Shown piece by piece: positions 44,327 to 56,387 of a stretch of DNA of 64,000 nucleotides. The DNA comes from Datura wrightii (taxonomy: Eukaryota > Streptophyta > Magnoliopsida > Solanales > Solanaceae): positions 61,004,501 to 61,068,500 of the forward strand of contig JASDFA010000003.1 of NCBI GenBank assembly GCA_035772735.1, given 5' to 3'. The stretch's first letter is position 1. Each line of letters opens with the position of its first letter. The notes beneath the pieces are model-generated. The model had not been told where the DNA came from, ran no database searches, and was given only the letters and a program-made list of their open reading frames with translations. The translations under genes and the position numbers were made by a program.

Positions 44327-46874
44327 TTTCACGATCCAAGAGGAGACCCAGACGGGACAAGGGACCCCGAGAGACCCCAAGTCAACTCATGGCATAAGCA
44401 TTCACTAACTCATTCAACAAGCATGAAGGAAACAAAATATAAACTCAGCAGAATTCTAACTTAACATAACAACAGAATGAACATCTGAAGCTGAATGCAT
44501 GTCTAAGTCTGATAAGCCTCTAATCTGGATGAGCTGATGGGACAACACCCCCAACTAGCTCAGAAATACTGAAACTGAAAATACGCTCAAGGTAACTGAA
44601 AGTCTAGTCCTCATAAGATGAGGACTCACCAAATAAGTAGGGGCTAACTCTGATAAGTAGCTACGAATGAGGCTGAACTTGAGAACCCGATCCTGCATCA
44701 TGAAATGATGCAACATAGAAAGTATGCGGTCAGTACATGGAATGTGCCGAGTATGCAACGTAAGTAAAACTACTAGAGAAATAATAGTCTTTTAAAACAA
44801 GTCATACATATATGATAGCCTTTAAGGATAAGAAAAAGATCACAAGCATTCATTATGAAATCATTCTTATTTTATACATGGTCATGCATGGCCTTAGAAT
44901 ATCATGACTAAATCGAATGACTCAAGCTAAATCATAACATTTATATCAAAAGCTGAACAATGAGTCAAACCTTACTTTTTAAACATGCATGCATAAGATA
45001 ATCATCATGTGTAATGGATTTGCAAACCCGAATGATATAGACAGCGGGAGACTCGTCACTTAACTGACATACCACGATAGAGCTTATGTGGTCCCGACTA
45101 TTACACTCAAGTGGGCAGAGCTGTCCATAACCTTTCCAGGGCTATGAACAATACCATGATATCGATATCAAGCTCAAAGGGCCAATCGGGCTGAGGATAA
45201 CTCACAAGGGAGGTCCCAATAATATAATAGAATCAACCTACGTTGGCACGTAGTTCTGGGGCATAGGGTAGTCAACCCTTAGCCCGCTCGGTGCTAGACT
45301 CTTCTCCTAAAACATGCAATGCTCTAAATCGTATATATACAAAGCTCAACATCATTTAGTGATGAAGCTCAACATGAAATCATGCATAAGATAAACATCG
45401 TGTGAAATGAAGCTTAACATTGTCTATTGACAAAGTTCATTATGGCATCACGTATACAGTAGACATCATATATATATGAAGCTCAACAATGTCCTTTCGA
45501 CAAAGTTTAGAATGAAATCAGACTCAATATCATGTGAAATGAAGCTTAACATTGTCCTTGACAAAGCTCGACAATAACGTGCATAACAATTAAGGATTTA
45601 CGCATAGAGAAGGCTTTACTTTGAAACATACCACAAGCTCAAAGAATAGTGGGAGCCTTTACTCCAAAAATCATGTGGTAAGCCTACTTTAGGAATATCA
45701 CTTCATCATTATCAACATAAGGGCCTTGCCCAAAACCTTATTGTGCTTGAACCCATCCAAATCATTTGAAAGCATTATAATTTGGGAGATTTTACTCCAA
45801 AACAAAGTAATAAAGTCAATTCAAGAAAATCATCACTCATGCTCATCATTGGGCACTACTCAAAGCTCCATCATACTTGGGTCTATTTAATCTTCTTTGT
45901 AAACATTATTGGAAACGTGATTTTCATCATCTACTCCATCATCATCACATTCTATTAGGAACTACCCACACATGGACGTTTTAGATTCAACTTTTAGAAA
46001 ACAATTTTGATAAAAGAAATTAAAAATAGAATCCGTCCAAGCTCCGTAAATCACCAATATAACCTCAATTTAATCATACCCATGAGTAGAAATGTAAGAA
46101 TTATGCAATTAAATGAAGACCCATACTTGATCATCACAACCAAATCACAAATTGATGGGGAATGGGCATGGGTGGTGGAAGGAAGCACCCACTCAAAGCC
46201 TTACATACTTGGGAATGAATAATCTTAACCCCTCCTAATTACCCAGTTGAGATTTCCCTTGAAAATCTTTAAATTCTCCTCAATTTCATCCCTTTAGACC
46301 TTCAACCTTGCATGCATGACGAAATGGGCTAAGATGGGTTTTTCTCTACTTAAAACCCTCTATTACGAGCTTAAAATGACGTAGTATAGGCCCTTAGAAC
46401 TTAGGAATTACAGAAAAGCCCTTACTAAAATCGCTAAAAATAACTGTCAGGAGGTCCAAATGGACGACTTGATGACTCATTACTAGGGCACACGATCCGT
46501 TGGTTCACCCGTCAAGTGCACTGCCTCGTCATTCATGAAAAATCATTTGGCTTGGTAATGGACCTCCTAACGGGTCGTTAGGACTGACGATGACTCGTTA
46601 GGTACCATCGGTTAAGTACACTTGATAATCTTTACCATCTTTCTCTAGGACCTCCCCACGACTGACATGACGACTCGTGGTGACTGACCACGAGTCATTA
46701 CATCACCCTTGAGGACCTCGAGTCCTTCATCATCTCAGGCCTTCCCCATGAGTCACTTGACGACTCATTGGGCCTCCTCACGGGTCCTTAAGTGATCTGC
46801 AACTGCTGCAACATTCTCCAGTATTTCTCCTGATTCACTTTCGGGTCCGATTTTTAAGTTCTCGGGGTATAACA
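44327..46874 (-). repeat. 5' LTR of element B (2548 bp)
   Basis: Begins TTTCACGATCC (mutated from TGTCACGACC) and ends GGGGTATAACA; TSD CTTTT follows. It holds about 310 bp (45388-45696) missing from the 3' LTR, made of degenerate units around GAAGCTTAACATTGTC and TTGACAAAG. Palindromic ACGACTCGT-type words lie at about 46440-46800, near the U3 end. Confidence 0.92.
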
Positions 46875-46879
46875 CTTTT

Positions 46880-49290
46880 GGACTAGCCAATGCCCCTGCA
46901 TATTTCATGTACTTGATGAACAGGGTATTCAATCAATATCTATATACTCTCAGAGTGAGGAGGAGCATGCCGCTCACTTGAGAATAGTGCTTCAAACCCT
47001 GAATGATCATTAGTTGTATGCAAAGTTCAACAAGTGTGAATTTTGGTTAGACTCCATGGAAATCTTAGGCCATGTGGTATTGAGTGAGGGCATAAATTTA
47101 AATTCTTAGAAGATTGAAATGGTAAAGAATTGGCGCAGACCAGTGAATCCTTCAGAAATTCAGAGTTTCTTAGGCCTAGCAGGCCACTATCGGAGGTTTG
47201 TGGAGGGTTTTTCATCAATTGCAGCACCATTGACCAGGTTGACTCAGAAAAAGGTAAAGTTCCAATGGTCGGAGGCTTGCGAGAAAAGCTTACAAGAGTT
47301 GAAGACTCGACTCACTTCTGTACTAGCGTTGACCCTACTCGGGGGTACCAATGGTTTTACAGTTTATTGTGATGCTTCGAGAATCGGACTTTGGTGTGTG
47401 TTGATGCAACATGGGAAAGTGATAGCGTACGCCTCAAGACAGTTGAAAATCCATGAGAAGAATTACCCGACCCATGATCTTGAGTTGGCCGCGGTGGTGT
47501 TTCCATTGAAGATATGGTGACATTACTTCTATGGGGTCCATCTGGATGTATTTATGGACCACAAGAACTTGCAATATGTGTTTACGTAGAAAGATCTGAA
47601 TCTTCGACAAAGGAGGTGGTTGGAGCTACTTAAGGACTGTGATATGAGTGTTCTTTTCCACCCAGGTAAGGCTAATGTAGTAGCGGACACACTTAGTAGG
47701 CTCTCTATGGAGAGTGTGCCCCATATGGATGAGGGAAAGAAAAAGTTGGTGAGAGATGTCCATCGACTCTCAAGGTTGGGAGTTAGATTGGGTTACTCGA
47801 CTGATGGCGGTGTTGGTGCAAAACAAATCAGAATTGTCCTTGGTGACTGATGTGAAGGCTAGAAAATATGAGGATTCAATGTTGGTGAAGCTGAAAGAAG
47901 TAATTCAGAGTCAGAAGGTGGAGGTTTTCTCCCAAGGGGGAGATGGTGTGTTGCGGTACTAGGGTCATCTGTGTGTTCCAAACGTAGATGATTTGAGGGA
48001 CCGAATATTGCATGAGGCACATGGATCCAGGTACTTTATCCATCCGGATGCCACCAAGATGTATCATGATTTGGCGGGAAATATATTGGTGGAACGACAT
48101 GAAGAGGGATGTTGTAGAATTTGTAGCCAAGTGCCCGAACTATCAGCAAGTGAAGGTCGAGCACCAAATGTCGGGAGGTGTACTTTAGGATATTAGCATT
48201 CCTACTTGAAACTGGGAAGAAATCAATATGGACTTCATAACTGGGTTGCCCCGTACTCACCGACAACATGACTCCATTTGGGTGGTGGTCGACAGGTTGA
48301 CCAATGCGGCACATTTCCTGCCAGTGAAAACCACAGATTCAGCAGATGATTATGCCAAATTTTATATTCGGGAATTGGTTCAACTTCATGGGGTGCCTTT
48401 GTCTATTATTTCAGACCGAGGTACTCAGTTTATCTCCTAGTTCTGGTGGTCTTTTTAGAAGGGGCTTGGGACTCAAGTTAAGCTCAACACAACTTTTCAT
48501 CCGCAAATGGATGGCCAAGCCAAACGAACAATCCAGACTCTCGAGGACATGTTGAGAGCATGTGTAACGGATTTCAAAGGTAGCTGGGATGACCATTTTC
48601 CCTTGATTGAGTTTACTTATAATAACAACTATCACTCTAGCATCTAGATGGTGTCGTTCGAGGCTCTTTATCGACGAAGGTGTAGATCTCCCATTGGATG
48701 GTTTGAGGTTGGTGAGGCAGCTATGATAGGGCCAAATTCGGTTCATGAGGCTACAGTAAAGGTTCAGTTGATAAAGGACCGGTTGAAAACCGCTCAGAGT
48801 CGTCAAAAGTCATATGCGAATGTAAGAAGAAGAGATTTGGAGTTTGAGGTAGACGATTGGGTATTTCTAAAGGTATCTCCCATGAAGGGAGTCAAGCGGT
48901 TTGGGAAGAAAGGAAAACTCAGTCCCGGCTATGTTGGTCCCTACCGGATCACCAGAAGAGTTAGTAAGGTATCTATGAGTTGGACCTGCCCTCAGAGTTA
49001 TGTTCTGTACATCCCGTGTTTCATGTGTCGCTTTTGAAGAAGTTCTTGGGAGATCTAGCTCTTGTAGTCCCAGTGGACAGTGTCGGTGTAAAAGATAGCC
49101 TCAACTATGAAGAAGTTCCTGGTGGAAATATTAGACCGTCAAGTTCGGAGAGTTAGGAACAAAGAAGTAGCTTCAGTTAAATTACTATGGAGAAATCAGC
49201 ATGTTGAATGAGCTACATGGGAAGCCAAAACGGATATGGTGGCTAGATACCCGCATTTACTCTCTACCGGCTCAGTTTCGACTTGAGGTA
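46880..49290 (+). pseudogene. Element A reverse transcriptase (C-terminal part), RNase H and integrase (decayed)
   Basis: Resumes exactly where 3741 broke off ('GLANAPAYFMYLMNRVF'). The catalytic FIDD box is deleted: 'NQYL' passes directly to the 'SQSEEEHAAHLRIV' segment that normally follows it. RNase H is readable at 47119-47520 ('YCDASRIGLWCVLMQHGKV'), then a TGA, and a frame from 47620 with 'KANVVADTLSRLSMES'. Integrase starts 'MDFITGLPRTHRQHDS' at 48228 and is broken near 48437. Its C-terminal half is at 48648-49000, and the chromodomain-like end 'SVKLLWRNQH' is near 49180. There are multiple stops and frameshifts. Confidence 0.87.
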
Positions 49291-49527
49291 TCAGTTGTGC
49301 TCTATGACTCTATTTAGTTTTCATGTTCAGTTCATGTGTTCAAGTTCCCTTAATGTGTATGAATGTGTATGTGAAGCATGAGATTAGATCAGCTATGTGA
49401 TATGAATCGGAGGAGTCATTCCAAAAAATTTTGGTTAAAATGATCAGCATTTGAATATGATAATTGCATGTCTCTAGTTTCTACTTGTTCCTACATTTGA
49501 GGATGAATGTTCCCAAGGGGGAGATAT
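49291..49527 (+). other. 3' noncoding region and polypurine tract of element A
   Basis: No gene. CAAGGGGGAGATA (about 49513-49525) immediately precedes the 3' LTR and is the plus-strand primer tract. Confidence 0.88.
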
Positions 49528-51725
49528 TGTAATACCCTGAAAGAGCGTAAGAATAGACCCGGTTAGTTTAAAAGTTGAAAACTGCAGAAACTAGGAAAAG
49601 GGGTGCAGGACGGATGATGTAACGACTCGTGGTTGGGAACCATGAGTCGTTGTTAGCAGTCGTGGTTGGTATGTGAACCTTGGAAGTTGGGGAACGATGG
49701 GTCATCTAACTATCCGTCATGACTAACAATGACCTGTGGTAGCCATTTCATTGTTTGGATTTCCAAATTTCTAGTGGACTTAACGGACTGATACCACGAC
49801 TAATTGGAAGCAACCACGAGTCGTGGTGAGGCTCGTCGTAAGGGAAGTACTGAATTTTCAAGGAGATAACCACGGTAAATCTAACGACCCATTAGAAGGA
49901 ACCAAAACTCATCCTGTCGAGCCGTGGTATGAATTTGAGGCTATGTTCAGGGCAGTGGATACGATGGACCGTACCACGAGTCATGGGTTCCACCAACGAC
50001 TCATTGGTACGTCCGTGGGATCGACCAGTGCAGTTTTTAAGGGTGATTTCATTAAAGGTATCTTAGACCTTCCTATGCTCTAGGGAACTAAACTACGTCG
50101 TTTTATCTTATAAAAGGTGGGTTTTTAGGGGGATAATTTATTCTAAGTCCCCATTCATGCATGCAAGAGTATAGGGAGGTAATCAAGGATGATTCAAGGC
50201 TCTTCTCTTCAATTCTTCCAATTCCCTTCTTGGGCAATCAAGGGAAGTTGAGAACCAATTATTCTCAGGTATGTAAGGCAATCAATGGGTGTTTCCTTCC
50301 TCACCGATGCCAATTCTCTACGATTTTATGAAAATTCTATCAAAAGCTTATGGGTTTTGAAGTAGATTTATATAAAAATCTAATAATTTCAAATGGTCTT
50401 TGTGATTTTTGAATCTTATCATATTCTAATGGGTTTTGATCAACTTTATGATTTAAATTATCTATAATATTATCGATTTCTTGATTTCTATTGAAGTTAG
50501 CCTAATTATGCATGACCCATGATAAATCGATTTATGATCTACTATTTCCATTAATGATATTTACAAGTCTAGTATGAATTATGATTCAAATTATGGATTT
50601 ATGATATTACCCATCATGATTTTATGAGTTTCAATCTATATGCATGATTTACAAATATGTATGAACTTTTGAATCACGAATCATGTTTTGGCCGACTCAC
50701 GAGCCTTATTTCATGGCTAGTTCACGTATGTACAAGCATGTTTATGATTATCATAATTTAACTAGCCTATGAACTCATGAAAGTTATACTATGAGCACTA
50801 GATATGTTTTGGGAGTAGTATTGAACACCGAGTGGGTTTGGGGCCTATGTTCTGCCCCGGACCTCATAAACTACGTGCCACCGTAGGTATGTTGGTACCT
50901 CCTATGTGACTGTCCCTGGACCAAATGTCCCTTTTCATGGTGATATCACACTTTTATGGTTCTACCCTTGGCAAGGTACGGACACCCTCCCGACTAGGGT
51001 TACAAGTCGGGCTTCATGTGTGCTCATATGAGGTATATTAGTTAAGAGAATCTCCAACTGTTCCTCATGATTTATGGATGTTATGATTATGTATTTTGTC
51101 TCAAGACATGTTAAGTAAACCTCTCTCCTTATGATTATGATTATTTACATTATGTCTGTTTTAAAAACTTTGGGTCTTATGACATGTTATGATGATCAAT
51201 GATACGAGCATGATGTCCTACTTTCATGATCATTTATGAGTTTTTGTATGTTTTAAATGTCCATTTTACTTACCTTGCATACTCAGTACATTCCACGTAC
51301 TGACCGCATACTTTCTATTCTGTATTGTTTCATGATATAGGACCCGGCTCTCAGGCTCACCCTCCTCAATAGCTCCTCAGAGTTCACTATTAGCTTATTT
51401 GGTCAGTCCTCATGTTCCGAGGGCCATATGTTCAGACTCTATTTTTTCTCTTTCAGTTTTAGTATCGTAGGGTTAGTGGGGGTGCTGTCCCATCAAACCG
51501 TCTTTCATGATTAGAGGCTTTTCAAACTATAAGTTGTATTCAGCAGTCATGTATGGATCATGTATTGTCTTCTCTTTGTTATTATGACATGTTTATGTTT
51601 TCTCATTTTAAGTCTTCCTCTTATGTGAATGAATTAGATGTATGCTCATGCCATGGTTCGACTTGGGGTCTTTCGGGGCTCCTTGTCCTGTGTCTATGAC
51701 TCGGGTGTACGTGCGGGTCGTGACA
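49528..51725 (+). repeat. 3' LTR of element A (2198 bp)
   Basis: Begins TGTAATACCC and ends GGGTCGTGACA. U3 palindromic words lie at about 49606-50040 and the TATA box at 50108-50117. Its last 1388 bases pair with 1-1388. Confidence 0.93.
49606..50117 (+). promoter_or_regulatory. LTR promoter of element A: ACGACTCGT-type word cluster plus TATA box
   Basis: Repeated and inverted forms such as ACGACTCGTGGTT with AACCATGAGTCGT (49621-49655), AACCACGAGTCGTGGT (49810-49826) and ACCACGAGTCATGG (49974-49987). TTATAAAAGG (50108-50117) follows as the TATA box, with ACGTCGTTTTAT just before it. The word differs from that of C, D and E but the position is the same. Confidence 0.55.
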
Positions 51726-53098
51726 TAGGGTATAGTGGCTGAACTGTGAGATCACTATCTGTGGCCCATTCGAGCTAATAACCTATAGTGGCACGTAGTC
51801 TTGGGAACCTGGGTGTGCTGAACCCCTACCCACTTGGTGCTAAGTATAGCTCCCAACTGAAATCCTAAATATACATAACTGAATTGATTAGCTCAAAACT
51901 GATGTCCTAGGGCTAAGTCAAAACTACATATCAGGAAATGTCCTGAGAGACTAAAGGACTTGATGGTTGAAAATACTGATAGTACTGATATTACTGAGTT
52001 TATTTAAATATTAATTGTACTGTAAAGAATAAGACATAAATCATGTATATTTTTGAAAGATGATGTTGCTCAAAGATATTGCTAATTTGAAGAGAAATAT
52101 CAAAGCCATGCCAAAAATATCAAGAATCTGGTGGCATTTTATAAGCTGAAAATAACATCCTAGTTTTAACATGATACTAGTCATGGAATCTTAAAAACGT
52201 TGAGAAGATAGGGAATTTTAACAACTAGAGAGAAACCCTCGTAATGATTTCTAAAATTTCAATGCTAGGGTTATTGAAAAGGTTCGGATACAAGGGTTAA
52301 AGGAAACCCTTATTGAAGTCCGACATACCTGGAGGAGAAATCCCTTGAGTAGAATCTTGAACTTCTGCAACTGACGAGGAGCCCTAGTTTCTTCTTGAAG
52401 GAAAAGCCCAGGATTCTAGTACGATGTTCTGAAAATCAAAGTGGAGAATAAGGGAGGAGAAACATTTAACTCCTCTAAATCCTTTGAAAATATCCTTACA
52501 ATGACATAGTTTAGGACTTAGAAGAGTGGGAATATACAAAAATACTCCCGGATAAAATATGCAGAAATCTGCAATTTTTGGGGTCGCTGTGCGTCACACG
52601 GCCTAGGTGATGGTCCGTCGCATGCCTGATGGTCTGTCGCCCTTAAACAGAAGGGACGTAAAATTTTTCCCAAGTTATGGTCAAGGTGATGGGCCGTCAC
52701 TCACTTGACAGTCTATTAGATCCTCTGCCACCCTTGAGCAGAAAGTCCTGAAAATTAGGCTTAAGTGACGGGCCGTCACTCACTTGATTTCTGTCAGGTC
52801 CTCCATCACCTCTAGAGCAGGGGAACCTAACCATGATGGGACCCGTCATCTAACTGACGACCGTCAACTCTATTGTCAAAGGTGTGGTGGGACATCACTT
52901 CCTCTGTGACACATGCACTAGGTCTGAAAATTCTATTCTTTTGCTACGAGAATTTACTCCGGGGTCTGAGGTATTACAATATCTCCCCCTTGGGAACATT
53001 CTTCCTTGAATGACGGCTAACAAGGCTAAACAGATTAGGGGAAAAAGCTAAAATCCCAACTGAAAAGCTAAAGACTGAAAACTAATGGAGTGATGATG
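51726..53098 (-). mobile_element. Element H: 3' LTR fragment, polypurine tract and 3' noncoding remnant of a Tekay-like element
   Basis: On the minus strand the LTR begins TGTAATACCTCAG at 52978, preceded by a polypurine tract CCCAAGGGGGAGATAT (plus 52979-52994) and about 100 bases of 3' noncoding sequence. The fragment ends at 51726 where element A is inserted; its continuation would lie left of A, outside the window. Words like GTGACGGGCCGTCAC (52763-52778) form a palindromic cluster at about 52570-52920. It has weak similarity to the B LTR (GGCACGTAG, 'CACTTGGTGCTA'). No coding part remains. Confidence 0.75.
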
Positions 53099-54650
53099 TG
53101 TTGTGGGTTTACAACACTCTCGACGCTTAAAACTGAGAAAAGATGCATGGTCTTAGGTATGTTTATACAGATATGATGCACTTATATTGTGTTTTTAGGG
53201 AAATAATGTGTTGGAGTTGAATTCTGTAAAAGAAGTAACAAGAGTACAGAAAATGGTGAAGTTGCAAGCCTTAGTATAAGCCAAACTTTGGTGGTAAGAG
53301 TCGTACCATGCTTTCATGATAAAATTCAGAAAAACTGCACAAAGCACTAGCCAAGTACAACTTTTGGTACGAGAGGTACCAGAGTATTCATGGAAAACTT
53401 CAAAGAAAATGTCGATTGGCAGATTCCATGGCATGAGAGGATGCCACGAGTCATACTATCAATGTAGGAATCGTACCCAAGGCTCGTGGAAAACTTTAGA
53501 GGATGCCAAACTTCATAGGACATACCACGACAGAGACATACGACTCGTGACAACATTGTATGAGTCATACCAACTCCCAGGAGTTAACCAATTTCAAGAC
53601 TGCCTAGCATTATATGGATGGAAGGTACGACTCGTAGCTGCAAACTATGACTCATAGGATCTGGCGGCGACAAATTTGGCAGATTCCCTATTAATTTAGG
53701 AAGAATTTCTAATTATTTGTATAAATATTTTTTTAGGTTACTTTTGTGAGAAGGATGGATACTTTGGAGATTCTTTTGAGTTGTATTCGGGATTCTTAGG
53801 CCTTCCAATATTCTTTTGGATCAATTAAACAAAATTTCCTGAAGACTTTATTCATTATTCTTGATTTGTTGAAAGTTGAATCGTGCAATAATCAATTGAG
53901 TTTTATTTCAATCATCATTGTAAGTCTCTAATTATGATTTCTTCCATGAATTCTAATTCTTCTCTTACAAATATGAGAGGCTAAAACCTCCACAACTAAG
54001 GTTGTGGGAACCATGGTGGAATAACTAACTAGGGTTTGCACATAGTGATTCTAAACCAATACTTATGCTTGTATTGTCTTTTCTTTATCTTAAACATTTC
54101 TTAACGGAGTGCAACATTAGGACTTGTCCAAATTCTTTACTTTCTTGAACCTAGAGAGGTAGAGTTTAGGAAAAAAGAAAAACAACAAAGCCTTGAACTT
54201 TATGGTTTATCGAATAACTTGATCTGCAGTCGCAGGATAGTTAATTTGGAATAATTGATAACGGTTAACATGAAAACACTTAAGAGACCTAATCCGGCGA
54301 TTGAGTATAATCATCCAATAGGGATGAATCAGTCGTTTGGATGAACCTTTGTTATCAGTTCTGCAAGCTAAGTACTGGGATAGATCACTAGTGTAATCAC
54401 CCAAAGTTGTTATGAATCCCGAGGGAACACCTCCCTAGTTAATTCATAAATTTGATCAAAACCATAATCTACTATTTTTTTACTTGATTCTTTCTTTAAA
54501 ATCCCCCATTAGGAAATAACTGTACTAAAAGCATAAATACTAGCATTATTCTACATCCTTACCATATTCCCTGTGGGATCGTCCCTAACCTAGTTGGGTT
54601 TTTTATTGACAACGTCCGCGTCATACTTTTACAGGGTTGTGATTTGAGCA
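53099..54650 (+). repeat. LTR of element F1 (1552 bp, Athila-like)
   Basis: Homologous to 54777-56377. It begins TGTTGTGGG and ends TTTGAGCA, with a primer site 10 bases beyond. TACGAGTCGTAC-type words lie at about 53290-53660, then the TATA box GTATAAATA (53719-53727). No TSD can be tested because the other end of F1 is not visible. Confidence 0.85.
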
Positions 54651-54776
54651 TTACCAAAAGTGGTGCCGTTGCTGGGGAATACGACTTAGGATTAGATTAA
54701 TTGCTTGTGTTTAACTTTTAATCTTTATTTCCTCATTTACATTTTCTTTTGTTTTTGGATCTTCTGAGATTATTGA
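54651..54776 (+). other. F1 primer binding site and leader fragment
   Basis: TGGTGCCGTTGCTGGGGA (54661-54678) is a degenerate tRNA-Asp primer site (16 of 18). About 100 bases of leader follow, homologous to the F2 leader up to about 54755. The element is then interrupted by the F2 LTR. Confidence 0.82.
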
Positions 54777-56377
54777 TGTTCTATGAGTTTATAACACTTT
54801 CGACGCTCAAAACTAAGAAAATAGAATGGACTTAGGTATGTATATACGGATATGAGGTACTTTTACTGTGTTTTTAGGGAAAATAAGTGTTGGAGCAAGA
54901 ATGTGCAAAGGAATCCTAAAAGATAAAAAAATGAGCCAAAGTGATCGTCTTAGTACGAGCAGTACATTGATGGTACGAGTCGTATTGAGATATGTGAAAA
55001 GATTCAGAAGGTTGAGCTGGGAAGAATGCAACCTATGACTCTCATTACGAGCCGTACAACCATGGTACAAGCCGTAACATTAAGTTGTGGAAATTTCAGA
55101 GAAAACTGCACAAAGGCAGACTCCTGATACAGATGGACAGTACGAGTCGTGGCGGAGAGGTATGAGTCATACCATCACACACGTGATAAGTTTCAGAGAA
55201 ATTTAGATTTCGTAGAGTCAACCCACGAAAGCAAAGTACAACTTGTAGGAAGTAGGTAAGAGTCGTACCAAGGCCCAACACATATCAAAATTTTAGCAAG
55301 CCAAGGACTTACGGACAACATGTACGACCCGTACAATCCTGTTATGGGTCGTATGATCAATCGTGGCTCAGGCTGTGATAGTTATGGAAATTTACCCTGT
55401 TAGCTTAGGAAAAGGATTCTTATGTTTGTATAAATACTTTTTATGTTGTATTTTCATCAGAGATAGTTAGAGAAGGTTAGTGAATGAGAGAGAACATTAG
55501 TGAGGAAAAAGTTCAATGGAAAACATAAAATTGAGTTGATTAACTTATGATCAACCTTTTCTTGGATTCTTTCTTGATCTTTGTGAATTGTTCTTGAGGT
55601 TTTTTCTAATATAATCAAAGAAGCTTTTCTCTCATCTACGATTGTAAGTATTGAATTATGTGTTTAATGATGAATGAATATCACAACCTTACAACTATGA
55701 GAGGCTAAAACCCCCATAGCTAGGGTTGTGGGAACTATGGTGGATTAACGAGCTAGGGATACACAAAAGTGACTCAAAACCAATGCAAAATTCTTGTATT
55801 GTATTCTCTTCATGTTTAACATTTCTTAACGGTGTACAACGTTAGGACTTGCCTGAATTCTTTACCTCCTTGAGTCTAGAGAGGTAGAGATTAAGAAAAG
55901 AGTATTACAACAAATCTTTGATCGTGATGTCATTGTATTAACTTGAGCTGTGGTCGCATGATAGTTAAATTTGGTACATATCGATAATGGACAGTTTGAA
56001 ATTGCTCATGAGACCTGACCCAGTGATTAAGTATAGTCATCCAATAGGGACAAACTAGTCATTTGGATGAACCCTAGTTATCAGCTCTACAAGTAAGCAT
56101 TCGTATTGATCACGTGTGTATACCCGAAGCAGTTATCAACCCATGGGGAGCACAAACCCTAGTTATTCTTCAATCTTGATTTACATCTTAATTTCAATCA
56201 TTATTTTAATTATTATTTTCTTAAAACACCCAAATTGGAGTAACTAACCAACAAGTTCACTTACCGGCATTAGTCTAGATCTTCCATATTCCCTGTGGGT
56301 TCGACCCCAACCTCTTTGTTGGGTTCTTTATTGACAATGTCCATTTCATACTTCAGCATGAGGTGTGAGTTTGAGCA
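54777..56377 (+). repeat. 5' LTR of element F2 (1601 bp)
   Basis: Begins TGTTCTATGAG and ends TTTGAGCA. Words such as TACGAGTCGTGG and GTACGACCCGTAC lie at 54940-55370, followed by the TATA box GTATAAATAC (55428-55437). It is clearly diverged from the F1 LTR, so the two are separate insertions or old duplicates. Confidence 0.87.
54940..55437 (+). promoter_or_regulatory. LTR promoter of element F2: TACGAGTCGTA-type cluster plus TATA box
   Basis: About ten degenerate TACGAGTCGTA / GTACGACTCGTAC words precede GTATAAATAC by about 60 bases. The F1 LTR has the same arrangement (53290-53727). Regulatory function is inferred from position only. Confidence 0.5.
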
Positions 56378-56387
56378 TTATCAAAAA

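Larger units (their letters stand above)
3742..46874 (-). mobile_element. Element B: Tekay/Del-like retrotransposon inserted in A, itself carrying C and D
   Basis: B shares leader and coding similarity with A, so they are members of one broad family. Its own parts are 3742-6127, 14054-18971 and 44283-46874; the rest is nested elements D and C. LTR ends are TGTCACGACC at 3742 and a terminus at 46874 (TATAACA). The 5-bp TSD CTTTT flanks it. The two LTRs differ in length (2272 and 2548 bp). All coding regions are broken. Confidence 0.92.
1..51725 (+). mobile_element. Element A: Ty3/gypsy (Tekay/Del-like) LTR retrotransposon, outermost host of the nest
   Basis: The interior is split by element B: 1-3741 and 46880-51725 are A sequence. 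The 5' LTR is cut by the window start; the 3' LTR is complete. Positions 1-1388 and 50338-51725 are homologous and of equal length. The RT reading frame stops at 3741 in '...VVMSF' and resumes at 46880 with 'GLANAPA', and CTTTT is duplicated on both sides of B (3737-3741 and 46875-46879). Domain order gag-PR-RT-RH-INT and a tRNA-iMet primer site place it in the chromodomain Ty3/gypsy group. Many stops and frameshifts show it is old and inactive. Confidence 0.9.

Noticed and set aside
49606..50040. CRISPR-like or satellite interpretation of the ACGACTCGT word clusters
   Set aside because: Spacing and words are irregular and degenerate, there is no constant repeat unit, and the context is a eukaryotic LTR.
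53316..53657. 113-codon plus-strand ORF in the F1 LTR
   Set aside because: It runs through the palindromic word cluster of U3 and is not open in the F2 LTR.
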